This document shows positions 41,691 to 51,078 of a stretch of DNA of 64,000 bases, piece by piece. A program made the translations under genes and the position numbers. The notes below the pieces were generated by a model, which did not search any database, was not told the origin of the DNA, and was given only the letters and a program-made list of their open reading frames with translations. The stretch is taken from contig NZ_VSSR01000011.1 in assembly GCF_008123515.1 (NCBI RefSeq), positions 186,001 through 250,000 of the forward strand, read 5' to 3'. Position 1 is the stretch's first letter; every line of letters begins with the position of its first letter. Origin of the DNA: Bradyrhizobium cytisi (GTDB taxonomy: Bacteria; Pseudomonadota; Alphaproteobacteria; Rhizobiales; Xanthobacteraceae).

Positions 41691-42317
41691 ATGAGAGCTT
41701 TCGGCGATGCCACCAGACGGAATATCGCAGACGCCTGCGCGGCATTCGCGCGGCTGCCCGATGCGGCCGAGCCCTCGGCGCTGAAGCGCGCCGCTGTGGT
41801 GCTGGCGCTGACCGCATCCAATGACGGCGACGACACCGCGTTTCTGCTGACCAGGCGCGCATCGAGCTTGCGTGCGCATCGCGGCCAGTGGGCGTTGCCG
41901 GGCGGACGCTGCGATGCCGGCGAGACGCCGGTCGAGGCGGCGCTGCGCGAGCTCGACGAGGAGCTCGCGCTCAAGCTTCCGGTCGACGCCGTGCTCGGTC
42001 TGCTCGACGACTATCCGACGCGCTCCGGCTATCTGATCACGCCGGTCGTGGTCTGGGCTGCCGAGAGCAATGCGATCACGCCGAACCCGGACGAGGTCGC
42101 CTCCGTCCATCGCATCTCGCTCGACACGATCGAGCGCGATGATGCCTTCGATTTCACGGATATCGCCGAAAGCAGCCGTCGTGTGATCCGCTTCCATCAC
42201 CAGATGAGCCTGATCCATGCGCCGACGGCGGCGCTGATCTACCAGTTCCGCGAGGTACTCGCGGGGCGGCAGACCCGCGTCGGCGACCTGGAACAGCCGG
42301 TGTTCGCCTGGAAGTGA
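41691..42317 (+). CDS. Nudix hydrolase, CoA-pyrophosphatase type
   Basis: 208 aa. The Nudix box is at 72-94 (G-x5-E78-x7-R86-E87-L-x-E90-E91), but the conserved glycine after EE is alanine. The upstream LLTRRASSLRAHRGQWALPGG matches the NuCoA motif of CoA diphosphatases (NudL/NUDT7). It would hydrolyse CoA or acyl-CoA to phosphopantetheine and ADP. It is divergent from an acyl-CoA thioesterase, a plausible functional partner in CoA turnover. Confidence 0.88.
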   Translation: MRAFGDATRRNIADACAAFARLPDAAEPSALKRAAVVLALTASNDGDDTAFLLTRRASSLRAHRGQWALPGGRCDAGETPVEAALRELDEELALKLPVDAVLGLLDDYPTRSGYLITPVVVWAAESNAITPNPDEVASVHRISLDTIERDDAFDFTDIAESSRRVIRFHHQMSLIHAPTAALIYQFREVLAGRQTRVGDLEQPVFAWK

Positions 42318-42386
42318 CGCAAGCAACAAAAAGAGGTAAACGGCGCGTTAACGTGACGGTTACCGGATGCCTGCTAAAAGGGCAGC

Positions 42387-43607
42387 ATGCATCATTCGAT
42401 TCGAAAACAACTGGCGCTGGTTCCACTGGCGTTTGTCCTGCTCGTCTCCGCCGCGCGTGGCGGCGAGTCCGATGCGCTGCCGCCCGCCGTCAGCAATGCC
42501 AACGCCCAGCTTCTGTCGCAGTTTTTTGCGCAAAGCGGGGGCGGCGCGTCGCCGGCGGTGCTCGAATATCGCCGCAAGCTGGCCGAGTATCAGCAGATCC
42601 GCGGCGCCTTCGATGCCGAGGCCGGCGCCTATTGGGGCCAGGTCACGGAAAAGCGCCGTGGCCGCAATGCCAAGCGGCGCAGCGGGCAGCAGATCACGCT
42701 CGACGATTACGTGCTGGACCAGCCGCCGGTCTATACCGGGCCGAAGCGGCCGGTGAACCCCGAGCCGGAGGAAACGCCGGAGCGCCCCACGCGCAAGCCG
42801 CTTCCGGTGGCTTCCGATCTCTTGCGCGCCGCTCAGGATCTCTATCAATTCACGCCGCAGCGTCCGACCAACGAGGTCGAGTTCAAGCGCGCCTATGCGC
42901 GCTACGCGCTCTCCTCCGGGCTCACGCGCGAGCAGGCGGTGCGGGTCTATTCGTTCGAGACCGGCGGCACCGGCAATTTTGACGTGCAGGCGGGCATCGA
43001 GCACGGCGGCAAGCGCGCGATCTCGACCGCGATGGGCTACAACCAGCTGCTCACCACCAACAGCGTCGAGCTGCTGGCCGAGCAGGGCCATGAGTTCATC
43101 CGTGCGCTCTCCGACAAGGTGGCTCGCAGCTCAGGGCCGGCGCGCCAGTCGCTCGAGCACAAGCTCGGCGTTCTGAAGAAGATGGTGGCGCATGCGAAAT
43201 CGGTGCCTGACACCTGGTCGGAGCATGAGAAGATCGGCGACACCGCGCAGGGTTGGGCCATGCATGCGATGGTGCTGGACATCGACATCGGGCCGATGCT
43301 GCAGACCCACAAGCTCTTGACCTCGGTGCTGTTCGCACGCGCCAAGGGCTACACCCGTCCGCTCACCGCCGCCGAGCTCGAGATGATGAACCTCACCGGC
43401 GACGGTACCGGCCTCGACATGGTGACCATGCCGCAGGCGATGCGCGAGCAGGTGCCGACATCGAACTTCTTCCAGCGCGGCGGCTACGAGCGCAATCCGG
43501 TCGCGATCCGCCACAACACGGTGGCGAAGCTGCTCGCGGTGACGGATGCGCGGATGGACAGCAACAGCAACAATTCCGGCGCGCGGGAGCTGACGGCGGC
43601 GTTTTAG
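42387..43607 (+). CDS. Uncharacterised secreted protein with possible lysozyme-like fold
   Basis: 406 aa. Signal peptide MHHSIRKQLALVPLAFVLLV, cleavage near ARG-GESDA. The middle region is proline-rich (GPKRPVNPEPEETPERPTRK); the C-terminal half (about 150-400) contains VYSFETGGTGNFDVQAGIEHG and AISTAMGYNQLL, which recall the Glu and GYNQ-type signatures of soluble lytic transglycosylases. I cannot confirm a catalytic site. It stands alone downstream of the Nudix gene. Confidence 0.72.
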   Translation: MHHSIRKQLALVPLAFVLLVSAARGGESDALPPAVSNANAQLLSQFFAQSGGGASPAVLEYRRKLAEYQQIRGAFDAEAGAYWGQVTEKRRGRNAKRRSGQQITLDDYVLDQPPVYTGPKRPVNPEPEETPERPTRKPLPVASDLLRAAQDLYQFTPQRPTNEVEFKRAYARYALSSGLTREQAVRVYSFETGGTGNFDVQAGIEHGGKRAISTAMGYNQLLTTNSVELLAEQGHEFIRALSDKVARSSGPARQSLEHKLGVLKKMVAHAKSVPDTWSEHEKIGDTAQGWAMHAMVLDIDIGPMLQTHKLLTSVLFARAKGYTRPLTAAELEMMNLTGDGTGLDMVTMPQAMREQVPTSNFFQRGGYERNPVAIRHNTVAKLLAVTDARMDSNSNNSGARELTAAF

Positions 43608-43669
43608 ACGGTGTCTCTTCGCCTCGCTCAGTAAGAACGGGGCGAGGGAGCGCGCCGCTATCGCCCGCC

Positions 43670-43975
43670 CTACCGATCCGACCCGAACTTGAACCTGCCG
43701 TCGCCCTCGAGATACTGCCCGCTGCGCATGTAGAGCTGGCCGTTCTGGCCGATGAAGAACAGCGTGCCTTTGGGCACTTTCCTGGCTCCCTTCAGCAGCT
43801 CGCCGGCATTGCTGGTGCCCATCTTGTAGGAAAACGTCTTGCCTTCCTTGTCATAGGCATATCCGGTGTCCGGCTTGAGCTCCCACGGCGTCGCCGCGTT
43901 CTGCGCGCATGCGGGGGCGGCGAGCGCGCCCAGCGCGGCTGCAATTGCAAATGTCTTGATTGAAAATGCCATCAT
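43670..43975 (-). CDS. Small uncharacterised secreted protein
   Basis: 101 aa. A signal peptide follows MMAFSIKTFAIAAALGALAA and cleaves near ACA-QNAAT. The mature part ends GRFKFGSDR and has a short repeat-like GKTFSYKMG / GTLFFIGQNGQLYMRSGQY strand pattern, suggesting a small beta protein. GGGGAGG precedes the tandem ATGs (43975 and 43972). Family not recognised. Confidence 0.65.
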   Translation of the reverse strand: MMAFSIKTFAIAAALGALAAPACAQNAATPWELKPDTGYAYDKEGKTFSYKMGTSNAGELLKGARKVPKGTLFFIGQNGQLYMRSGQYLEGDGRFKFGSDR

Positions 43976-44166
43976 CCATCCTCCCCGTCGTTGAGGTGCT
44001 CTGCTTGAACAAATCACGAACGACGTTTCCGCGTCAATCCGCGATGACGCCGCAGCGCATCACGTCTTGCCCAGTAGTTTGTGATTTTCCCTTCGTCCCC
44101 TCGCGACTATGTTCCGCTTTCAGTCTAGAACGCAACACGACAAAGATATTGGTGGGGATGATTCGA

Positions 44167-44646
44167 ATGCGCCATGTCATTAAATTTTGCTGGATTGCCG
44201 GGGTGTCGCTGACGGCGCTCGCGCCGGCCGCCCGGGCCGATGATTACCAGCTCAGCCACAACCAGCGGATTTCGTGCAGCCGCGGCCTTGCGCCGGGCAA
44301 GCTCAACACCGCGACCTGCAAGTCCTACACCTATCTCTTCAATACCAAGACCTCGGAATATTTCCGCTGTCAGGTCTCGCTGGCGCTGACCCGCGACAAC
44401 AAGGAAGTCATCAACGTCCAGACCGATGGCGGCTGCACCAAGAAGCCGCGCATCTTCGAGACCGACGGGCACTATGATTTCGACGCGACCGAGACCGAGC
44501 CGCCGAACACCAACTCGTTCTTCGGCCCCGGCGGCTACTCGATCTGGGCCGCCGACATGGCCGCGCAGAAGATCCGCGGCTGCATCACCATCTCCTCCGG
44601 CCTCGGCTCCGACATCTCCAAGTGCCTGGACATGACCTTTCAGTAA
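44167..44646 (+). CDS. Uncharacterised secreted cysteine-containing protein
   Basis: 159 aa, signal peptide MRHVIKFCWIAGVSLTALAP with cleavage near ARA-DDYQL. The mature protein contains several cysteines (RISCSRGL, NTATCKSY, YFRCQVS, GGCTKK, RGCITI, KCLDM), which suggest disulfides in the periplasm. GGTGGGGATG upstream favours the ATG at 44167; an ATG at 44158 is also possible. No family recognised. Confidence 0.72.
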   Translation: MRHVIKFCWIAGVSLTALAPAARADDYQLSHNQRISCSRGLAPGKLNTATCKSYTYLFNTKTSEYFRCQVSLALTRDNKEVINVQTDGGCTKKPRIFETDGHYDFDATETEPPNTNSFFGPGGYSIWAADMAAQKIRGCITISSGLGSDISKCLDMTFQ

Positions 44647-44833
44647 CGGCTCTCGAATGACGGCGAGCCGCGGTCCAATGACCCCGGCTGCGCCATGTCG
44701 CCGCACCTGCCGAGTTCCCTGAAAAATCAAGGCGAATCGGCCGTTTACCGCAGTCCTGTTTTGCCTTTTGGATGGGTTGACCCGCTCCCCTCATCCGGCC
44801 AATTTCGCCGCCGGTTTGGGGAGTGAAACAACC

Positions 44834-45781
44834 ATGAAACGGACGATTTTCGGCGTGGCCGCGGCTCTTGCTGTGGCGGCGTCGGCACCTTGCGCGCATG
44901 CGCAATCCTTCATCAACGTGCTGACCGGCGGCACCTCCGGCGTCTACTATCCGCTCGGCGTCGCGATCGGGAAGATCTACGGCGACAAGATTCCGAACGT
45001 GAAGACGCAGGTGCAGGCCACCAAGGCGTCGGTCGAGAACCTGATCCTGCTGCAGCAGGGTCGCGGCGAGCTGGCGTTCACGCTGGGCGACTCGCTGAAG
45101 GCCGCCTGGGAAGGCGACGAGGAAGCCGGCTTCAAGACCAAGCTGGACAAGCTGCGCACCATCGGCGCGATTTATCCGAACTACATCCAGATCGTCGCGA
45201 CCGCCGAGAGCGGCATCAAGACGCTCGCCGACCTCAAGGGCAAGAGCCTGTCGGTCGGCGCGCCCAAATCGGGCACCGAGCTGAACTCGCGCGCCATCCT
45301 TTCGGCCGCCGGCATGACCTACAAGGATCTCGGCAAGGTCGAATACCTGCCGTTCGCCGAATCCGTCGACCTCATGAAGAACCGCCAGCTCGGTGCGACG
45401 CTGCAATCGGCCGGCCTCGGCGTCGCCTCGCTGAAGGATCTCTCGAGCTCGAGCGCGATCAGTGTGGTGGCCGTGCCGAAGGAGACCGTCGACAAGATCG
45501 GCCCGCCCTTCATCTCGACGATCATTCCCGCCAACACCTATAGCGGGCAGGACAAGGACGTCCCGACCGCGGCCGTGGTGAACTATCTCGTCACCAGTTC
45601 AGCCGTGTCCGACGACCTTGCCTATCAAATGACAAAGCTGGTCTACGAGTCGCTGCCCGAGCTTGCCAACGCGCACGCGGCCGGCAAGGAGATCAAGCTC
45701 GAGACGGCCGCCACCGGCAGCCCGATCCCGCTGCATCCCGGCGCGATCCGCTATTACAAGGAAAAAGGGCTGATCAAGTAA
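44834..45781 (+). CDS. TAXI-family TRAP transporter solute-binding protein
   Basis: Periplasmic binding protein, 315 aa. Signal peptide MKRTIFGVAAALAVAASAPC, then INVLTGGTSGVYYPLGVAIGKI, the TAXI hallmark (NMT1_3 fold). Other features: ATKASVENLILLQQGRGELAF, DLKGKSLSVGAPKSGTELNS and the C-terminal HPGAIRYYKEKG. GGGGAGTGAAAC precedes the ATG at 44834. TAXI-TRAP systems usually import small carboxylates or amino acids; the substrate is unknown. It is separated from the permease by a repeat element. Confidence 0.92.
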   Translation: MKRTIFGVAAALAVAASAPCAHAQSFINVLTGGTSGVYYPLGVAIGKIYGDKIPNVKTQVQATKASVENLILLQQGRGELAFTLGDSLKAAWEGDEEAGFKTKLDKLRTIGAIYPNYIQIVATAESGIKTLADLKGKSLSVGAPKSGTELNSRAILSAAGMTYKDLGKVEYLPFAESVDLMKNRQLGATLQSAGLGVASLKDLSSSSAISVVAVPKETVDKIGPPFISTIIPANTYSGQDKDVPTAAVVNYLVTSSAVSDDLAYQMTKLVYESLPELANAHAAGKEIKLETAATGSPIPLHPGAIRYYKEKGLIK

Positions 45782-45800
45782 GGCGCGCCTTCTCCGTCGA

Positions 45801-45885
45801 CGTCTTGCCCGGGCTTGTCCCGGGCATCCACGTTCTAGGATGAGCTTTAAGCCGTGGATGGCCGGGACGAGCCCGGCCATGACGG
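45801..45885. repeat. Palindromic intergenic repeat element (family B)
   Basis: Two hairpins (TGCCCGGG/CCCGGGCA at 45806-45826 and ATGGCCGGG/CCCGGCCAT at 45858-45880) joined by an inverted pair CATCCACG (45825-45832) / CGTGGATG (45853-45860). It sits between the TAXI binding protein and its permease and could fold in the transcript. Such elements are known to be multi-copy in Bradyrhizobium-type genomes. Confidence 0.7.
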
Positions 45886-45943
45886 TCCGGGTGGATCGTG
45901 TTGCTGCTATAGATTGAATGGGCTTGGACTGGGGCGATTTGTA

Positions 45944-48055
45944 ATGCTGGAAAAGGCGGAGAGCTCCGCGGAGCCGATCAAGGTCGAGTTCGACAATTTC
46001 GAGCACGGTTTTCCGGAAGGCTTTGGCCCGGGCTGGTGGGGCACGCTCGCCTACTGGATCGGCATCGCGTTCGCGACCTTCCAGCTCTATGTTGCCGCCT
46101 TCAACTATCTGCCGAGCCAGGTGGTGCGCGGCGTCCATGTCGGCTTCCTTGTCCTGCTCACGTTCGGCCTGATCGCCAACTTCACCGCGAAGAGCAGTCT
46201 TGGCCGCGCGCTCGGCTGGGTGATCGGCGGTGCCGGTTTCTTTTGCGGGCTCTATCAGTGGATCTTCTATGCCGACCTGATCGCGCGCGACGGCGATCCG
46301 ACCAGGCTTGACCTCGCCGTCGGCACGCTGCTCGCGGTGCTGATCTTCGAGGGCACCCGGCGCCTGATGGGCGCGGCGCTGCCGCTGATGTGCGGCGCGT
46401 GTCTCGTCTACTGGTTCTTCGGGCAATATCTGCCGTCGCCGCTGAACCATCGCGGCTATGATTTCGACCAGATCATCACGCATCTCGCCTACGGCACCGA
46501 AGGCTTTTACGGCGTGCCGATCTACGTGTCGGCGACCTACATCTTCCTGTTCATCCTGTTCGGCTCGTTCCTGGAGCGCGCCGGCATGATCCAGCTGTTC
46601 ACCGACGTCTCGCTCGGCCTGTTCGGCCGCACCCGCGGCGGCCCTGCGAAAGTCGCGGTGTTTGCCTCGGGCATGATGGGCACGATCTCGGGCTCGGGCG
46701 TCGCCAACGTCGTCACCGTCGGCCAGTTCACGATTCCGCTGATGATCAGGTTCGGCTATCGCCGCGCATTTGCGGCGGGCGTCGAGGCCACGGCCTCGAT
46801 GGGCGGGCAGATCATGCCGCCGGTGATGGGCGCGGTCGCCTTCATCATGGCGGAGACGCTCGGCGTCCAGTATTCGGAGATCGTCAAGGCCGCCGCCATC
46901 CCTGCGGTGCTCTACTTCGCCTCGGCCTTCTGGATGGTGCATCTCGAAGCCGGCAAGCACGGCCTCGTCGGCATGAAGCGCTCGGAAACTCCCAGTGCCT
47001 GGAACGCACTGGTCAAGGGCTGGTACCTCGTGCTGCCGCTCGCGGCCCTGGTCTACATGCTGTTCGAGGGCTTCACGCCGCTCTATGCAGGCAGCATGGG
47101 CCTCGCGCTGACGGTCGGGTTGATCCTCGGGACCAGCATCGCGGCCGGTGCCTCCTCCATGCTGATCCGCACCATCTTCTGGATCGGTCTTGCGCTCGTC
47201 GTCGCCGCGCTGTCGCACGACGGGTTGAAGATCGTGCCGGTCGGCTGCGTCGTCGTCGCGCTGATCGTGATCACGGCTTTCATCCGCGGCGGGATGGCGG
47301 CACTGCGCTCCTGCCGTGACTCGCTTGCGGAGAGCGCAAAATCCGCCATCACCGTCGGCATGGCCTGCGCCATCGTCGGCGTCATCATCGGCATGATGTC
47401 CCAGACCGGCGTCGGTACCATCTTCGGCGGCTGGGTGATCGGGCTCGGCGAGAAGAGCCTGTTCCTGGCGCTGATCATGACCATGCTGCTGTCGATCCTG
47501 CTCGGCACCGGCATCCCGACGATCCCGACCTACATCATCACGGCTGCGCTCGCAGCGCCCGCGCTGGCGAAACTCGGCGTGCCGCTGATCGCGAGCCACA
47601 TGTTCGCGTTCTATTACGGCATCATGGCCGATCTCTCGCCGCCGGTGGCGCTGGCCGCACTGGCGGCAGCGCCGATCGCGAAGGAGAACCCGGACAAGAT
47701 CGGGTGGGAAGCGATGCGCATCGCGCTTGCCGGCTACGTCATTCCCTTCATCTTCGTCTATTCGCCGGCCTTGATGCTGCAAGCCGGCGACCCCATGGCG
47801 GCCAAGCTAGGCTTCTACGGCGCGGTCGCGCTCGCGAGTTTCAAGGCGCTGGTGGCGATCGCGCTGTTCGGCATGGTCGCGATCGGCTTCCTGTTCACGC
47901 GGCTGACGCTACTCGAGCGTCTGGTGGCGCTCGGCGCCGCGATGTGCCTGCTCGGCGATTTTCCGTTCAGCGACACCGCGGGCTTCGTTCTCTCGGCGGC
48001 GCTGGTGCTGTGGCAATGGCGGCAGCGTCCGCCGGCCGTGGTCGAGGCGGTGTGA
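45944..48055 (+). CDS. TRAP transporter fused permease (TAXI-associated)
   Basis: Large inner-membrane protein, 703 aa, fusing the small (DctQ-like) and large (DctM-like) TRAP subunits. Long hydrophobic helices run from about 22 to 690. The characteristic GSGVANVVTVGQFTIPLMI, PPVMGAVAFIMAETLG, GTGIPTIPTYIITAALAAPA and ADLSPPVALAALAAAPIAKE segments are present. GGGGCGA upstream and the lack of a sensible upstream extension favour the ATG at 45944. Its stop overlaps the next gene (GTGA). Confidence 0.92.
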   Translation: MLEKAESSAEPIKVEFDNFEHGFPEGFGPGWWGTLAYWIGIAFATFQLYVAAFNYLPSQVVRGVHVGFLVLLTFGLIANFTAKSSLGRALGWVIGGAGFFCGLYQWIFYADLIARDGDPTRLDLAVGTLLAVLIFEGTRRLMGAALPLMCGACLVYWFFGQYLPSPLNHRGYDFDQIITHLAYGTEGFYGVPIYVSATYIFLFILFGSFLERAGMIQLFTDVSLGLFGRTRGGPAKVAVFASGMMGTISGSGVANVVTVGQFTIPLMIRFGYRRAFAAGVEATASMGGQIMPPVMGAVAFIMAETLGVQYSEIVKAAAIPAVLYFASAFWMVHLEAGKHGLVGMKRSETPSAWNALVKGWYLVLPLAALVYMLFEGFTPLYAGSMGLALTVGLILGTSIAAGASSMLIRTIFWIGLALVVAALSHDGLKIVPVGCVVVALIVITAFIRGGMAALRSCRDSLAESAKSAITVGMACAIVGVIIGMMSQTGVGTIFGGWVIGLGEKSLFLALIMTMLLSILLGTGIPTIPTYIITAALAAPALAKLGVPLIASHMFAFYYGIMADLSPPVALAALAAAPIAKENPDKIGWEAMRIALAGYVIPFIFVYSPALMLQAGDPMAAKLGFYGAVALASFKALVAIALFGMVAIGFLFTRLTLLERLVALGAAMCLLGDFPFSDTAGFVLSAALVLWQWRQRPPAVVEAV

Positions 48056-48435
48056 GCCTCTGCCTCGCAACAGCCGGCGGCGTGAAGGCGCTGGCGCTGT
48101 CCGCGTTCACGCTTGCATGGACGCATTCGATCGCGAAGGTCGAGTGGCAGGAAGACTGGCGCGTCACGCCTGCAGGCCTCGAACTGATGCAGGCCCGCGT
48201 CAAGGGCACCGGCCCCGGCATGGAGCCGCCGCCGGAAGCGCGGCTCGTCGACGGCTGGTTTCAGTGGAGGCCTGCGCGCGCGCCGATGCCGGAGGTCGTG
48301 CTCGGCAATTCGGGCGCTGCCGGCGAATGGCGGCTATGCCATGACGGGACGTGCCGGACGCTTTCCGAGATTGTCGGCCATCCCGTCGGTGCTAACGTCA
48401 CCAAGATGAGCATCTGCGACGAACAGCAGAGATAA
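48052..48435 (+). CDS. DUF1850 protein associated with TAXI-TRAP transporter
   Basis: 127 aa, starting at a GTG that overlaps the permease stop (GTGA). A short hydrophobic N-terminus (VKALALSAFTLAW) precedes THSIAKVEWQEDWRVTPAGL and ARVKGTGPGMEPP, a pattern I know from DUF1850 proteins that are encoded next to TAXI-type permeases. Possibly an accessory factor on the periplasmic face. The coupling to the permease is the main support. Confidence 0.82.
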   Translation: MSLCLATAGGVKALALSAFTLAWTHSIAKVEWQEDWRVTPAGLELMQARVKGTGPGMEPPPEARLVDGWFQWRPARAPMPEVVLGNSGAAGEWRLCHDGTCRTLSEIVGHPVGANVTKMSICDEQQR

Positions 48436-48446
48436 GGAGACACGCG

Positions 48447-49253
48447 ATGGACCGGCTCAAGGGCAAGGTTGCGATGGTGGTGGGGGCCGGCTCGATCGGG
48501 CCCGGCTGGGGCAACGGCAAGGCGGCGGCGGTGACCTTTGCGCGCGAGGGCGCGCAGGTGTTTTGCGTCGACCGCAACGGTGCGGCCGCCGAGGAGACCG
48601 CCAAGATCATCACCGGCGAGGGCGGCAAGGCGACCGCGTTCACCGCGGACGTGTCGCGGCCTGCCGAGATCGAGGCGATGGTCGCGGCGTGCCTCAAGGC
48701 CTATGGCCGCATCGACGTGCTCGACAACAATGTCGGCATCGCCGAGATGGGCAGCGTGGTCGAGGTGACCGAGGAGAGCTGGGACCGCGTCTTCAGCATC
48801 AACCTCAAGAGCGCCTATTTCGCCATGAAGCACGTCATTCCCGTCATGGTGACGCAGGGCGGCGGCTCGATCATCAACATCTCCTCGATCGCCTCGATCC
48901 GCCACATGGGCATCTCCTACGTCACCTACGGCGCCTCCAAGGCCGCGATGAACCAGATGACGCGCACCACCGCGATCGAGTTCGCGCGGCACCATGTGCG
49001 GGTGAGTGCGATCCTGCCCGGCCTGATGAAGACGCCGATGGTGGAGCATTCCGCCGGCCTCGCCAACAGCTACGCCAAGGGCGATGTGGAAGCGATGTGG
49101 CGCGCCCGCGATGCGCAAGTGCCGATGGGCCACATGGGCGACGCCTTCGATGTCGCCAACGCCGCGCTGTTCCTGGCGTCGGACGAGTCGAAATATGTGA
49201 CGGGGATCGAGCTCGTGGTCGACGGCGGGATCACCTGCAAGGCGGGGGCGTAA
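48447..49253 (+). CDS. Short-chain dehydrogenase/reductase
   Basis: 268-aa classical SDR. Cofactor motif VVGAGSIGPGWGNGKAAAV is longer than usual between the glycines; NNVGIAEMG replaces NNAG; the catalytic YGASK is in SYVTYGASKAAMNQMTRT. The end is YVTGIELVVDGGITCKAGA. AAGGAGACACGCG precedes the ATG. It lies 11 nt downstream of the DUF1850 gene and may be co-transcribed with the transporter, perhaps acting on the imported compound. Confidence 0.9.
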   Translation: MDRLKGKVAMVVGAGSIGPGWGNGKAAAVTFAREGAQVFCVDRNGAAAEETAKIITGEGGKATAFTADVSRPAEIEAMVAACLKAYGRIDVLDNNVGIAEMGSVVEVTEESWDRVFSINLKSAYFAMKHVIPVMVTQGGGSIINISSIASIRHMGISYVTYGASKAAMNQMTRTTAIEFARHHVRVSAILPGLMKTPMVEHSAGLANSYAKGDVEAMWRARDAQVPMGHMGDAFDVANAALFLASDESKYVTGIELVVDGGITCKAGA

Positions 49254-49270
49254 GCATCGCCTCAAACTCC

Positions 49271-49417
49271 CTGTCGTCCGGGGCGCGCACAGCGCGAGCC
49301 CGGGATCCATAACCACAGGGAGTGGTTTGACGCGCAGCAGGCAACTCCGAGTCTTCACAAAGCGATTGCTGCGGCGTATGGGTCCCGGATCTGCGCTACG
49401 CTTGTCCGGGACGACAG
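49271..49417. repeat. Palindromic intergenic repeat element (family C, second copy)
   Basis: An imperfect inverted repeat: outer arms CTGTCGTCCGG and CCGGGACGACAG, inner GAGCCCGGGATCCAT and ATGGGTCCCGGATCTGC. It is related to the element at 37646-37785 in its GTCCCGGxTCTGCG core. It lies between an SDR and a convergent antiporter gene. Confidence 0.6.
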
Positions 49418-49430
49418 TGGTGTTTGCGCA

Positions 49431-51008
49431 TCATCCCCCCGCACTCAACTCCGCCCGATCCAGCTCCTCCTCGATCCGGTGAAACGCGTCGTCACCGATC
49501 ACCTCGGTGGCGCGCAGGCTGAAGATCGATTTGCGCGCGGCGTCGATGGCGCGACGGCGCAGGGGATCGGCGGGCAATTCGCCGTTGGCGATGCCGCCGT
49601 GCGGATCGTCGTCGGCCTGCATCAGGATGGCGCGGTATTCGAGCCGCAGGATCTCGGCCTCTTCCGACGGATCGTCCTCGATTGCATCGAGCGCGGCGCG
49701 ATAGGCGATGGCGCGGGCGCGCGCGACCTCGATGCCAACGGGATCGTCATCCTTGAGGCCGAAAGCGAGGATCAGCGGCCGCAGCGTCAGGCCCTGGATC
49801 ACCAGCGAGCCCAGCACGACCGCGAAGGCGATGAAGACGATGAAGTCGCGATAAGGAAAATTCTCCGGCAGCGCGAAGGCGGTCGCGAGCGTGACCAGGC
49901 CGCGCATGCCGCACCAGGAGATGATGAGGCCGCCCTTGGGCGAAGCGACCTGCTTCGGATCCTTGGGGTGATAGATGCCATGAGCGATCAGCACGCGCAG
50001 GGTCGTGCGATAGAATGTAATCCAGAGCAGCCGGACCAGAATGACCGTGAGCAGGATCCACGCCGCAGCCACGCAATATTCCCAGCGCACGTCCGCGTTC
50101 AGCTTGGTCCAGATCGGCCGCATCTGCATGCCGATCAGCATGAAGGCGAGCACGTTGAGCACGAACACCGTGGTCTCCCACACCGCGTAGGACGGCACGC
50201 GCAGCCGCGCCGGCATGCGCGCCGGCGCCGTCTGCGCGATCGTGATGGCGTAGACGACGATGGTGAGGATGCCGGAGAGGCCGAGATGCTCGGCGGCGAT
50301 CCAGATCATGAAGGTGGTGGCGAACTGCACGATGATCGCGCTCGGCACTTCCCTGACGCGCTCCATGATGGGCGGGATGATGCGCCCCGCAAGAAGGCCG
50401 GCCAGCACGCTGCCGACCAGCGCCAGCGCCATGGTCGGCGCGACCTCGCTCCACGTCAGATGCTCGGTGACGACCGCGCCGACAGCGATGCGGTAGATCA
50501 GCAGCGCGCTGGCATCGTTGAGCAGGCTCTCGCCCTCCAGCACCTTCACCATGCGGTAGGGCAGCTTGACCTGGCTCAGGATCGCGACCGCCGCTGCCGC
50601 ATCCGGCGGCGCCACGATCGCGCCGAGCGCCACCGCGGCGGCCCAGGGCATATCAGGAAAGAGCCGGTGCGCGACAATGGCGACGCCGACCGTGGTCAGG
50701 CCGACCGCGGCCACAACCAGGGTCGAGACCGGAACCCAGTTGTTGCGGAGATCGCGCAAGGAAGTATCGAAGGCGGCGTCCAGCAGCACCGGTGCGACAA
50801 AAAGCGCCAGCGCCAGGTCCGGCTGCAGCGCCCAGGTCGGGCTGTTCGGCACGAAAGGGATCAGCGCGCCGCCGACGGCGAGAAAGGTCGGGTAGGGGAC
50901 CTTGATCCGCCGCGCCAGCGCCGATAATGCAACGGCGCCGAGCAGAAGCGCGATGATCCATTCGAATGTCGACACGACGATCCCCGAAACCGATGTGAGC
51001 GGCGCCAT
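49431..51008 (-). CDS. CPA1-family Na+/H+ antiporter
   Basis: 525 aa. About 12 transmembrane helices (first at 12-30) are followed by a cytoplasmic tail of about 110 residues. Core motifs: ALGAIVAPPDAAAAVAILSQ, VLEGESLLNDASALLIYRI (ND pair) and IISWCGMRGLVTLATAFALP. It exchanges Na+ or K+ for H+ at the inner membrane. The acidic tail (EDDPSEEAEILRLEYRA) may be regulatory. It is divergent from the first TPR/LprI-like gene. Confidence 0.88.
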   Translation of the reverse strand: MAPLTSVSGIVVSTFEWIIALLLGAVALSALARRIKVPYPTFLAVGGALIPFVPNSPTWALQPDLALALFVAPVLLDAAFDTSLRDLRNNWVPVSTLVVAAVGLTTVGVAIVAHRLFPDMPWAAAVALGAIVAPPDAAAAVAILSQVKLPYRMVKVLEGESLLNDASALLIYRIAVGAVVTEHLTWSEVAPTMALALVGSVLAGLLAGRIIPPIMERVREVPSAIIVQFATTFMIWIAAEHLGLSGILTIVVYAITIAQTAPARMPARLRVPSYAVWETTVFVLNVLAFMLIGMQMRPIWTKLNADVRWEYCVAAAWILLTVILVRLLWITFYRTTLRVLIAHGIYHPKDPKQVASPKGGLIISWCGMRGLVTLATAFALPENFPYRDFIVFIAFAVVLGSLVIQGLTLRPLILAFGLKDDDPVGIEVARARAIAYRAALDAIEDDPSEEAEILRLEYRAILMQADDDPHGGIANGELPADPLRRRAIDAARKSIFSLRATEVIGDDAFHRIEEELDRAELSAGG

Positions 51009-51078
51009 AAGCTAGCACCAATTCGGCCGTATGATGGATAGTACCGTCTCATGGCAAGACCTTCCGGCTGCAGCGAGC

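Noticed and set aside
45599..47782. 727-codon minus-strand open frame
   Set aside because: Antisense to the TRAP permease; composition (Arg/His/Asp/Glu) is that of a shadow frame, with no motif.
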